NCBI GenBank assembly: GCA_963758025.1
Contig: CAVWUA010000007.1
Span: forward strand, 1 to 64,000
From: CAVWUA01 sp963758025
GTDB taxonomy: Bacteria > Planctomycetota > Planctomycetia > Isosphaerales > Isosphaeraceae
Direction of reading: 5' to 3'
Length of the DNA stretch: 64,000 nucleotides
Positions within the stretch are counted from its first letter, which is position 1, and every line of letters begins with the position of its first letter. A program made the translations under genes and the position numbers. Shown piece after piece: positions 50,160-58,373 of this stretch. Under the pieces are notes generated by a model. The model did not search any database. It saw only the letters and a program-made list of their open reading frames with translations, and was not told where the DNA came from.

Positions 50160-52996
50160 TCATCCTTCTCCCAAAAGCTCCAGCAGTGCCGTCCGCTGCG
50201 ATTCCAGCTCGCCAAGGCGGGACCGTTGCTGCTCGACGACCTCGGCTGGGGCCTTCTGCACGAAGCTCTCGTTACTCAATTTGTTCCGCACGGCGTTCCA
50301 CTGTTTCTCCAGGTCGGCCAGGGCCTTACGGTTACGCTCGGCCTCCGCTTTCTTGTCGATCAATCCTTCCAGGGGCAGGATGACCTCCGAATCGGCCAGG
50401 ACGGCCACGGCGCACTCGGCCGGTCGCTCCGAGGATTCCCGGACCTGGAGCGATTCGGCACCCGTCAGCGCCTTGATCCGGTCCGCACCCTTGATGGATT
50501 GCGTCCGCCACGGCGCCGCTGGCCACGATGATCGGAGCGATCTTTGCCGAAGGAGGCACATTCCGTTCCGCTCGGAGGTTCCGCAGGGCGGTGATTTTCT
50601 CCTGCCAGTGGGCGACGGTGGCCTCGGCCTCGGGATACGACCAGTTCTCGGGATACGTCGGCCAGTTGGCGATGCAGACGCTCTCGGCAGCCGGCTGGAC
50701 CGTCCTGGTTTGCGGATCAAACCGCCGCGGCGCGACCTGGTTCAGAGCCTGCCAGACCTGCTCGGTCACGAACGGGATGATCGGGTGAAGCAGCCGACAG
50801 AGACCGTCCAGCAGCACGACCAGGAGGTTCTGGGCGACCCGACGGGTCCGCGCGTCTTCGCTCCGGAGCCGGGGCTTGATTAACTCCACGTACCAGTCGC
50901 AGAAGTCGTTCCAGGTGAAGTCGCGAAGGATGCGGGCCACGTCGGCGAACCGGAAGGCCTCGAGTCCCTCTGTCGCCTCGCCGGCGCTCCGGGCCAGGCG
51001 GCCGAGAATCCAGAGGTCTTCCGAACCGTCGGCCAGGAGGTCGTCCGCGGGGAGCGCGTCCGGGTCGAAATCCTCCAGGTTCATCAGGGCGAACCGCGAA
51101 GCGTTCCAGAACTTGTTGGCGAAGTTCCGCCCTTGCTCGAACCGCTCGGACGTGTTGATCTTGCGGCCGTCGGGCAGGGTCGCCTTCTCGACCGGCATGC
51201 GGAGGTCCTGCGTCTCGGTGGCGAGCGAGGCCAGCGTGAACCGCAGGGCATCGGCGCCGTACATGTCGATGATATCGACCGGATCGACGCCGTTGCCGGC
51301 CGATTTCGACATGCGCTTGCCGTTGCCGTCCTGGATCACCGGATGGATGAAGACGTCGCGGAACGGGACGTCGTCCATGTTGAACTGGCCGAAGATGACC
51401 ATCCGGGCCACCCAGAGCGTGATGATGTCGCGGGCCGTCGAGAGGACGCTCGTCGGGTAATATTTTTTCAGCTCGGGCGTCGGCTCCGGCCAGCCAAGGG
51501 TCGAATGGGGCCAGAGGGCCGAGCTGAACCAGGTGTCGAGGACGTCGGGGTCCTGAGTCAGTTCCTTGCCAGGCCCGAGGGCGTCCCGCTCCAGGTCATC
51601 CTCCGCGCAGATCAGCCAGCCGCCCGATTCGGAGGACTTCCAGGTCACGTCGTCACGGTTCGCCGAAGGCTCGTTTCAGGTCGTCCTCGGTGGCTCCTTC
51701 GCAATGCCAGATCGGGATGCGGTGGCCCCACCAGAGCTGGCGGCTGATGCACCAGTCGCGCTTCTCGGCCAGCCAGTCGAGGTAGCTCTTGGCGTAGCGG
51801 TCCGGGTGGATCGTGACCTTGCCGGAGGTCACGGCGTCCATCGCCTGCTGGGCAAAGCCGGGGGAGCCGTCGGGGTTGTCCCCCATGCGGACGAACCACT
51901 GGTCGGACAGGTACGGCTCGATCGGCGTCTTGCTCCGGTCGGAGTAGCCGACGCGGTTGACGTACGGCTCGACCTTGACGAGGAAGCCCTGGGCCTCCAG
52001 GTCGGCGACGACACGCTTGCGGACCTCGCGACGTTCGAGCCCGGCATAGGCCGCCCCGGCGTTCTCGTTGAAGGTGCCGTCGGGGTTCAGCAGGTTGATC
52101 ATCGGCAGGTTGTGCCGCAGGCCGGTCTGGTAGTCGTTCGGGTCGTGCGCGGGGGTGACCTTCACGCAGCCGGTGCCGAACTTGGGATCGACCAGGATCG
52201 GATCGGCGATGACCGGGATCGTCCGGCCGGTCAGGGGGAGCGTCACCCGCTTGCCGATCAGGTGCTTGTAGCGCGGGTCGTCGGGATGGACGGCCACGGC
52301 GGTATCGCCGAGCATCGTCTCGGGGCGGGTCGTGGCGACGTGCAGCCCCTCGTCCGAATCCGACCCCTCGACCGGATACCGGATCGTCCAGAGGTGGCCA
52401 TCCGTCTCCTTGTACTCGATCTCGTCGTCGGAGACGGCCGTGCGGAGGTGGGTGTCCCAGTTGACCAGCCGCTTGCCCCGATAAATCTTGCCGGCCTGGA
52501 AAAGCCGGAAGAACGTCACGCGGACGGCCCGCGCAGATGTCGTCGAGCGTGAACCGGGTTCGGTCCCAGTCGCACGAGCAGCCCATCTGCTTGAGCTGAT
52601 TGAGGATGCGCGCTTCGTACTCGTCCTTCCACGCCCAGATCCGCTCGACGAGGGCCTCGCGGCCGATGTCGTGGCGGGTCTTCTTCTCTTCCTCGAAAAG
52701 CCGTTTCTCGACCACCGCCTGCGTGGCGATTCCGGCGTGGTCGGTCCCGGGCATCCAGAGGGCGTCGAACCCTTGCATCCGTCGCCAGCGGATCAGGATG
52801 TCCTGAAGCGTGTTGTTCAAGCGCATGGCCGAGGTGCAAGGCCCCCGTCACGTTTGGCGGGGGGATGACGATCGTGTAAGGGCGGCTTCCCGCTCGTCGG
52901 GTCGGCGTGGAAGTAACCCCGCTCCACCCAGAGGTCATACCAGCGCGCCTGGGCTTCCTGGGGATCGTACTGCTTCGGGAGTTCGGCGATGCTCAT
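50160..52996 (-). CDS. valS: Valyl-tRNA synthetase (several frameshifts)
   Basis: About 945 residues; charges tRNA-Val. The start at 52996 gives MSIAELPKQYDPQEAQARWY. The HIGH-type motif, PPPNVTGALHLGHA, is near 52.84 kb after a frame change. The editing domain follows (WDTHLRTAVSDDEIEYKE, TTRPETMLGDTAVAVHPDD, PAHDPNDYQTGLRHNLPMI). GKRMSKSAGNGVDP is the KMSKS motif near 51.3 kb. The C-terminal coiled coil (NRKALADLEKQWNAVRNKL) ends at 50160. Breaks lie near 52.86, 52.83, 52.52, 51.65 and 50.51 kb. A cell needs this gene, so breaks in it point to sequence errors. Confidence 0.95.
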
Positions 52997-53119
52997 GCCA
53001 GGATCGTTCCGGTTCGAGACGTCGGAGGGAGGCGTTCTCCTCTTGGCCGACGTAACTTCAAAGAATATCAAGAATTCGGTTTGCGAGTCGGTCGGGGTTC
53101 ATGCCACGATGCACGCTCG

Positions 53120-54730
53120 TCACGAGGAGACGGACGCGACCGGTTCGGACTTCGACGACGGCGACGGAGCGCGGCTGTCCTTCGATAGCTTGTACTCGAA
53201 GGCATCGACCAGGGCCAGCCAGCTCGCCTCGATGATGTTTTCCGAGACGCCGACGGTGCCCCAGACGGACGTGTCGTCCTTGCTCTCGATCACGACCCGC
53301 ACGCGCGCGGCGGTGCCGGCCCGCTCGTTGATGACGCGGACCTTGTAATCGACCAGGTGCATCTCGCGGAGCCGGGGGAAGTGGCTCTCCAGCGCTTTCC
53401 GCAAGGCCACGTCGAGCGCGTTGACCGGGCCGTCCCCCTCGCCGACGGTGTGCTCGACCACGTCGCCGACCTGGAGCTTGACCGTGGCCTCGGTGATGGG
53501 AACGCCATCGGGACCGTTCTCGACCGTCACGCGGTAGCCGATCCGCTCGAACCAGGGGTGGTAGCGCCCGGCCAGCTTCTCGACGAGGATCTGGAACGAG
53601 GCCTCGGCCGCCTCGAACTGGTAGCCCTCGTTTTCGAGGTCCTGGACCCGATCGAGCACGCGGGCGAGCAAGGCAGAGTCTTGCTGCAAACCCAGACCGC
53701 CGAGCTTCTCGGCGATGTTCGACTTGCCCGAAAGCTCGCTGACCAGGATGCGCCGCTCGTTGCCGACGGCTATCGGGTCGATGTGCTCGTACGAGTGCGC
53801 GATCTTGCGGACGGCGTGGACGTGCATCCCGCCTTTGTGGGCGAAGGCGCTCGAACCGACGAACGGCTGGCCGGTGCGGAAGTTCATGTTGGCCGTTTCG
53901 TAAACGTACCGCGAGACTTCCGTCAAATGGGACAGGCTGCCGGGCCGGAGCAGGTCGTATCCGGGATATTTCAGCGCGAGGTTGGCCACGACGCTGCACA
54001 GATCGACGTTTCCGCAACGCTCGCCGATGCCGTTGATCGTTCCCTGGACCTGCGTCGCGCCGCTGCGGACGGCCGCGAGCGTGTTGGCGACCGCCAGCTC
54101 GCCGTCGTTGTGCGTGTGGATGCCGATGGGGACGGAGAGCTCTTTGCGAACCACCTGGACGGCCTCGGCCACCTGCTCCGGCAAGGTGCCGCCGTTGGTG
54201 TCGCACAGGACGATCCACCGCGCGCCCGCTTCGGCCGCCGCTCTGAGGGTCTTCAAGGCGTATTCCGGGTTCTGGCGGTATCCGTCGAAGAAGTGCTCGG
54301 CGTCGTAGATGACTTCCTCGACATTCGCCGCGCAGAAGCCGACGGAATCGGCGATCATGCGGAGGTTTTCGTCCAGGGAGACCGACAGGACCTCGCGGAC
54401 GTGCAGGTCCCAGGTCTTGCCGACGATCGTGACGACCGGGGCTTTCGCGCCGACCAGGGCCTTCATCCCGGTGTCGTTCTCGGGGGCGATCTCCTTGCGC
54501 CGGGTCATGCCGAAGGCCGTCACCCGCGCGTGCGAGAGGTCCAGGTCGCGCACCCGGCGGAAGTATTCCTCATCCTTGGGGTTGGAGAGCGGATATCCCC
54601 CCTCGATATAATCGACCCCGAGATTGTCGAGCCGGGATGTGATGAGGAGCTTGTCCTGGAGCGAGAAGTTGACCCCCTCGCCCTGACTGCCGTCACGTAA
54701 CGTGGTGTCGTAGATAGCGATCCGCGTCAT
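53120..54730 (-). CDS. cimA: Citramalate synthase (HMGL/LeuA-like family)
   Basis: 536 residues from ATG 54730, with GAGAGG upstream; a longer in-frame start at 54871 is leader. It condenses pyruvate and acetyl-CoA to citramalate, the first step of the pyruvate route to isoleucine. The HMGL barrel has IAIYDTTLRDGSQGEGVNFS, VSLDENLRMIADSVGFC, VLCDTNGGTLPE and IGIHTHNDGELAVANTL with the metal His residues, then FVGSSAFAHKGGMHV. The C-terminal LeuA-dimer regulatory domain carries GDGPVNALDVALRKALE. Length and the QGEGVNFS motif fit the CimA group rather than LeuA. Intact. Next to valS, both in branched-chain amino-acid biology. Confidence 0.9.
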   Translation of the reverse strand: MTRIAIYDTTLRDGSQGEGVNFSLQDKLLITSRLDNLGVDYIEGGYPLSNPKDEEYFRRVRDLDLSHARVTAFGMTRRKEIAPENDTGMKALVGAKAPVVTIVGKTWDLHVREVLSVSLDENLRMIADSVGFCAANVEEVIYDAEHFFDGYRQNPEYALKTLRAAAEAGARWIVLCDTNGGTLPEQVAEAVQVVRKELSVPIGIHTHNDGELAVANTLAAVRSGATQVQGTINGIGERCGNVDLCSVVANLALKYPGYDLLRPGSLSHLTEVSRYVYETANMNFRTGQPFVGSSAFAHKGGMHVHAVRKIAHSYEHIDPIAVGNERRILVSELSGKSNIAEKLGGLGLQQDSALLARVLDRVQDLENEGYQFEAAEASFQILVEKLAGRYHPWFERIGYRVTVENGPDGVPITEATVKLQVGDVVEHTVGEGDGPVNALDVALRKALESHFPRLREMHLVDYKVRVINERAGTAARVRVVIESKDDTSVWGTVGVSENIIEASWLALVDAFEYKLSKDSRAPSPSSKSEPVASVSS

Positions 54731-54936
54731 GGGCCTCTCACCTGGTCTGCCGTCGGTCATTGGGCGCAATCGCAACATTCTAGCAAAGTCATCAAGCCGG
54801 ATGACACCCAGGACACTCTGGTCCTGGCCTGGTTCACGGTCTTGCCGGTTTTCCCGGCGCACGATATGCAATTATCTGGCGGCAATTTCCAACCTCAATC
54901 GACACAGAACGTACTGACAACTCCATCAGGCTGCCC

Positions 54937-55623
54937 ATGCGAAGCATCGATGATCTCATCAAGGCCGTTCGTCAAGAGGCCGAGCGGGAGCCATTTCCGA
55001 TCGACAAGCCGGTTTACCAACGGGTTGATCGCGACCCGCTGGAGCCGGTTCTTTACGCCGGCTCGCTGGCCGCACCGGTGTGCGTCTTTGGGCGTGATCT
55101 GGGTAAGGACGAGGTGGCGCGAGGTCAGCCAATGGTCGGCGCCGGTGGACGCCTCGTCCGTGAGGGGTTGTTCCGGGCGTTCGAGAAGTCTGATCCGCCG
55201 AAATCCGACCGGCTCCTCGAAGACGTCTTGCGCCACGCGATCCTGACGAATACGGTTCCTTACAAGCCGCCCGGGAACAAGGCCTACGGGAATCCAGTCA
55301 AGGAGCGGTTCCGGCCGTTTCTGGCGGAACTTCTGGCCGTGCACTGGAAAGGAGGGAACCGAGTCATCACCCTGGGAACGGAGGCGTTCCAGTGGTTCGC
55401 CCCGTACACCGAGCCGGGTGCCGCGGAAGCCTTCTGGAAGCGCGACGACCGCTACGAGGCGGAACTGCCTTGCGGCGTGGAGGTTGAGACGCCGGAAGGG
55501 ACCGCACGGAAGGAACTTATGCTCGCCCCACTGCCGCACCCGTCGCCGCTCAACCAGCGCTGGTACAAGCAGTTCCCGGATCTGCTCGACAAGCGGCTAT
55601 CCGCGGTGAAGGGGACGGTTTGA
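54937..55623 (+). CDS. Uracil-DNA glycosylase superfamily protein
   Basis: 228 residues. The pattern is of the UDG superfamily: APVCVFGRDLGKDEVARGQP (motif I region), NTVPYKPPGNKAYG, a middle VITLGTEAFQWFAPY, and the C-terminal LAPLPHPSPLNQRWYKQFP (motif II with the conserved His-Pro-Ser). The four Cys of an iron-sulfur cluster, as in family 4, are missing, so it is outside the classical families 4 and 5. Presumably base-excision repair. Intact. It reads away from cimA. Confidence 0.85.
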   Translation: MRSIDDLIKAVRQEAEREPFPIDKPVYQRVDRDPLEPVLYAGSLAAPVCVFGRDLGKDEVARGQPMVGAGGRLVREGLFRAFEKSDPPKSDRLLEDVLRHAILTNTVPYKPPGNKAYGNPVKERFRPFLAELLAVHWKGGNRVITLGTEAFQWFAPYTEPGAAEAFWKRDDRYEAELPCGVEVETPEGTARKELMLAPLPHPSPLNQRWYKQFPDLLDKRLSAVKGTV

Positions 55624-55655
55624 ACCTGCAAAAAAACGGGACCCGTCGGCGGTTT

Positions 55656-56009
55656 TCAGAGCCCCGCGCCCCACTGGTTGAGTAACTCCTGGCTGCGCTC
55701 CGCCTCCGCGCGAACGTCGTGCAGGATCGTCTCGCAGACCGTTTTACAGAGGGTCTCCACAAGCGGGTCGCAAATGCGATAGAAGACCTGCAACCCCTCC
55801 TTGCGCCGAGCGACCAGTCCCGCTTCCGCCAGCATCTTCAAGTGCTTTGAGACGTTGGCCTGCCCCCGGCCCGTCTCCTCGACCACCTGGCCGACACTCT
55901 TCTCCCCCGCCATCAACGACCGCAAGATCGCCAGCCGCGTCCCGTCGGCAAGCATGCGGAACTTCTCCGCCATCATCTCAAGGAATTTGTCGTGATTCGG
56001 AATGGTCAT
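55656..56009 (-). CDS. ArsR/SmtB-family repressor of the sulfur gene set
   Basis: 117 residues. Winged helix: FRMLADGTRLAILRSLMAGE, SVGQVVEETGRGQANVSKHL then KMLAEAGLVARRKEGLQVFY. Three Cys are present, at 80, 88 and 92, all in the C-terminal helix region (YRICDPLVETLCKTVCETIL). There is no metal-box Cys in the recognition helix. Its gene is divergent from the sulfide/persulfide operon and separated from it by one promoter, so it is probably a thiol or persulfide sensor controlling those genes, by analogy with SqrR/BigR, though the Cys positions differ from those proteins. Confidence 0.88.
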   Translation of the reverse strand: MTIPNHDKFLEMMAEKFRMLADGTRLAILRSLMAGEKSVGQVVEETGRGQANVSKHLKMLAEAGLVARRKEGLQVFYRICDPLVETLCKTVCETILHDVRAEAERSQELLNQWGAGL

Positions 56010-56012
56010 GGC

Positions 56013-56041
56013 TTGACTTTATTTCTGATTGGTAATATAGT
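56013..56041 (+). promoter_or_regulatory. Consensus sigma-70 promoter of the sulfur gene set
   Basis: TTGACT (56013-56018), 17 bases, TATAGT (56036-56041). It begins four bases from the arsR start codon, in DNA far richer in A+T than the genes around it. A repressor bound here would block both directions. AATATAG and GAATATTG at 56034-56065 form a possible imperfect dyad. Confidence 0.85.
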
Positions 56042-56126
56042 TGATTGCCATCTGAGGAATATTGTAGCATTCTCCGGTGCGAAGTCCATGATGAATCTGG
56101 AGAGTGAGCCGGTGAGGAGAGCATCC

Positions 56127-56216
56127 GTGAAAGATCTGATACTTCCTGTGCTGGTGCTGGTTTTGTGGTTCGTGCTGAACCGCTGGATCTTGCCGAGACT
56201 GGGCGTCCCCACCTGA
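56127..56216 (+). CDS. Tiny membrane protein; candidate selenoprotein continuing past TGA
   Basis: The GTG start at 56127 is chosen because GAGGAG stands ten bases before it; an upstream ATG at 56088 is in frame but has no ribosome site. The 29 residues form one TM helix: MKDLILPVLVLVLWFVLNRW, then ILPRLGVPT. The frame meets TGA at 56214 and continues in frame directly with ATG, MSGSCAVSPHRDS, up to 56414. If the TGA codes for selenocysteine, the protein would hold a U-MSGS-C redox pair at the end of the helix. I recall similar small proteins with Cys at this place, but cannot check it. A hairpin suited to recoding follows at 56230. The simple alternative is a stop at TGA. It is the first gene of the sulfur operon. 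Confidence 0.6.
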   Translation: MKDLILPVLVLVLWFVLNRWILPRLGVPT

Positions 56217-56229
56217 ATGAGCGGGAGTT

Positions 56230-56246
56230 GTGCGGTGTCACCGCAC
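56230..56246 (+). promoter_or_regulatory. Hairpin downstream of TGA, possible bacterial SECIS element
   Basis: GTGCGG (56230-56235) pairs with CCGCAC (56241-56246) around the loop TGTCA. The apical loop starts 19 bases after the TGA at 56214-56216 and has G as its second base. Published rules for bacterial SECIS ask for a small loop 16-37 bases after the UGA with a G among the first two loop bases, and this meets them. Confidence 0.45.
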
Positions 56247-56331
56247 CGGGATTCGGAAACGGTTCATGATCGACCTGAACGTGCCGCGGACGGGGAACGA
56301 AATGAGGTTAGCACAAGCAGGAGAGCCTTGG

Positions 56332-56766
56332 ATGAAACGCTGGGGACTGCGAGCGGTCGCTCTGCTGGTGATGGGAATGGCGATGGCTCGCGCGGCGACG
56401 CCCCCGGGTCTTGAGAAAGAGCCGCTACGGGTGGTGGTCCACATGAACTTCGCCGAGACGGGACGGCAGGGGCATGGCCTGAATAACATTGCCAACGTGC
56501 TGAAAGCGACAGAAAGGGCGTGCGAGGTCGAGGTGGTTTGTCACGGCGCGGGGATCGGACTCGTGGAGGCGAATCGTTCCGAGCATGCCGAGCAGGTGGA
56601 AACGCTGATCAAAAACGGGGTCCGCTTTGTCGCCTGCGAGAACACGATGCGGCACAACGCGATCCGCAAGGAGGACCTTTTGCCGGGCGTCGGCACCGTG
56701 CCGTCCGGGACCGTGGAGGTCGTCCAGAAGCAACAATACGACGGTTTTGCCTACTTCAAACCCTGA
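56332..56766 (+). CDS. DsrE-family protein, exported
   Basis: 144 residues from ATG 56332, with AGGAGAG upstream. Signal peptide MKRWGLRAVALLVMGMAMARA. The DsrE/DsrF-like fold follows: LRVVVHMNFAETGRQGHGLN, NIANVLKATERACEVEVVCHG then AGIGLVEANRSEHAEQVETL and VRFVACENTMRHNAI. The Cys residues in VVCHGAG and ACENTM sit where other DsrE proteins carry sulfur-transfer thiols. Likely periplasmic sulfur carrier in the sulfide operon. Confidence 0.88.
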   Translation: MKRWGLRAVALLVMGMAMARAATPPGLEKEPLRVVVHMNFAETGRQGHGLNNIANVLKATERACEVEVVCHGAGIGLVEANRSEHAEQVETLIKNGVRFVACENTMRHNAIRKEDLLPGVGTVPSGTVEVVQKQQYDGFAYFKP

Positions 56767-56803
56767 ACCGGATCAGAACAGAGAACGTTAGGAGGTCAGG
56801 ATC

Positions 56804-57373
56804 ATGAGCATTCAGACCATCACACCGCAGCAGTTCGCGGAGCTGCGTTCCTCAGACTCCAAGGTGGAATTGATCGACGTCCGCACGCCGGCGGAGTATC
56901 GAGAGGTTCATGCCGAAGGCACGCGTTTGGTTCCACTGGACCGGCTGGACCCGGTTGCGCTGATGGACTCGCGCAATGGTACGAAGCACGAGCCCTTGTA
57001 CGTCATCTGCCGCTCGGGCAGCCGGGCCAAGAAAGCGTGCGAGGCGTTCGTGGCGGCCGGATTCGACAATGTGATCAACGTGGAAGGAGGCACGGCGGCC
57101 TGGGAGGCGGCGGGCTTGCCCGTCGTGCGAGGCAAGAAGACGATCTCGCTGGAGCGTCAGGTCCGCATCGCGGCGGGTTCATTGGTCTTGATTGGCGAGG
57201 GCCTGGGCTTGACCGTCCATCCGGCGTTTCACGGCCTGGCGGCATTCGTCGGCGCGGGCCTGGTCTTCGCCGGTGTGACGGATACCTGCGGCATGGGTAT
57301 GCTGCTGGCGCGGATGCCCTGGAACCAGGTGAAGGTCGAGGAGGCTCCAACGTGCTCGCAGGCAAAGGCCTGA
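56804..57373 (+). CDS. Rhodanese-like sulfurtransferase with C-terminal DUF2892 membrane domain
   Basis: 189 residues, AGGAGG in front of ATG 56804. Rhodanese domain at residues 1-110: VELIDVRTPAEYREVHAEG and the active-site loop VICRSGSRAKKACE with Cys69. Two hydrophobic segments of the YgaP/DUF2892 type follow (IAAGSLVLIGEGLGLTVHPA, LAAFVGAGLVFAGVTDTCGM). It is a membrane-bound sulfurtransferase that would hand on persulfide sulfur. The stop overlaps the start of the exporter gene (TGATG). Confidence 0.93.
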   Translation: MSIQTITPQQFAELRSSDSKVELIDVRTPAEYREVHAEGTRLVPLDRLDPVALMDSRNGTKHEPLYVICRSGSRAKKACEAFVAAGFDNVINVEGGTAAWEAAGLPVVRGKKTISLERQVRIAAGSLVLIGEGLGLTVHPAFHGLAAFVGAGLVFAGVTDTCGMGMLLARMPWNQVKVEEAPTCSQAKA

Positions 57374-57807
57374 TGCTGGCCACGACGACCCTGCTGGCCA
57401 CCTCGACATCTCTGGGCGAGGAAATGACCATCGCACTGAGTCTGCTGTTCGGGGGGATCGTAGGGTTCTCGCTGGGGCTGACCGGGGGCGGCGGGTCGAT
57501 CTTTGCCGTACCGTTGCTGGTCTATGGGCTGGGCGTACCGACGAAGGAGTCCATGGGGATCTCCCTGGCCGCCGTCGGGGCGACGGCGGCGGTCGGCATG
57601 ATCCAACGACTCCGAGCCGGCGAGGTTGAGGTCAAGACGGGCGTGCTGTTCTCTGTTGCGGGGATGCTGGGCGCGCCGGTCGGTACATGGCTCCGGGAAC
57701 GCACGCCGGACGTGCTCCTGCTGGGGATGTTCTCCGGCGTAATGCTGCTGGTCGCCGCGCGGATGTGGCTGAAGGCCACGAAGACCGGCGCGGAATCTGC
57801 GCGATGA
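57373..57807 (+). CDS. TauE/SafE sulfite exporter family, N-terminal half
   Basis: 144 residues from ATG 57373; an in-frame ATG at 57424 is an alternative. Four hydrophobic helices with the family motif SLLFGGIVGFSLGLTGGGGS, then IFAVPLLVYGLGVPTKESMG and LFSVAGMLGAPVGTWL. It is half the length of a usual TauE/SafE protein; the second half is the next gene, which overlaps by four bases. Either two coupled half-transporters or one gene split by an indel. It would export sulfite or a related sulfur anion. Confidence 0.85.
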   Translation: MLATTTLLATSTSLGEEMTIALSLLFGGIVGFSLGLTGGGGSIFAVPLLVYGLGVPTKESMGISLAAVGATAAVGMIQRLRAGEVEVKTGVLFSVAGMLGAPVGTWLRERTPDVLLLGMFSGVMLLVAARMWLKATKTGAESAR

Positions 57808-58253
57808 TCGAACCGGTGCCGAGTGATGACCCAGGCCCGACCTGCCGGCGCGACCCCGAAGGAAATCTCCGCCTGACCTCGCGCTGCGCGAGTCTGCTCG
57901 CGGTGGTCGGGCTTTGTACCGGGATTCTTTCCGGTCTCTTCGGCGTGGGTGGCGGGTTTGTAATCGTCCCGGCCCTGGTGTTCTTCAGCGGGATGGGCAT
58001 CCACCGCGCCGTCGCCACATCGCTGCTGGTCATCAGCCTGATCAGTGCCTCGGGCGTCGTGTCTCAGGTCTCCAGCGGTGCTCCGCTCTCCCTGGAGATC
58101 ACCGGCTGGTTCCTTGCCGGCGGTGTTGGCGGAATGTGGCTGGGCACGCGGCTCGGACGCCGACTCTCGGGGGCACGGCTCCAGAAGATCTTCGCGGGGG
58201 CAATCGTCGTCGTTGCGATTTATATCGTGATTAAAAGCGTGGTTGGACTTTGA
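57804..58253 (+). CDS. TauE/SafE sulfite exporter family, C-terminal half
   Basis: 149 residues. The start overlaps the stop of the first half (ATGA). A short Cys-containing loop (DDPGPTCRRDPEGNLRLT) leads to the second inverted TauE/SafE repeat: LLAVVGLCTGILSGLFGVGG then GFVIVPALVFFSGMGIHRAV and GTRLGRRLSGARLQKIF. In related planctomycete genes I recall these two halves as one protein, so a frameshift at about 57.80 kb is likely. Confidence 0.85.
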   Translation: MIEPVPSDDPGPTCRRDPEGNLRLTSRCASLLAVVGLCTGILSGLFGVGGGFVIVPALVFFSGMGIHRAVATSLLVISLISASGVVSQVSSGAPLSLEITGWFLAGGVGGMWLGTRLGRRLSGARLQKIFAGAIVVVAIYIVIKSVVGL

Positions 58254-58373
58254 AATTCCGGTTCCGTCTCGGATATTTTCTTCTCGGTTGCACATGGACT
58301 CGTGACATGAGATGACATTTCCGTCCGGCAAACTTATTCCCGCCGATAACTCTCCGCGCGAGGAACGCAAGCC

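Noticed and set aside
53357..54700. 447-codon plus-strand open frame over cimA
   Set aside because: Antisense shadow of a clear, intact citramalate synthase.
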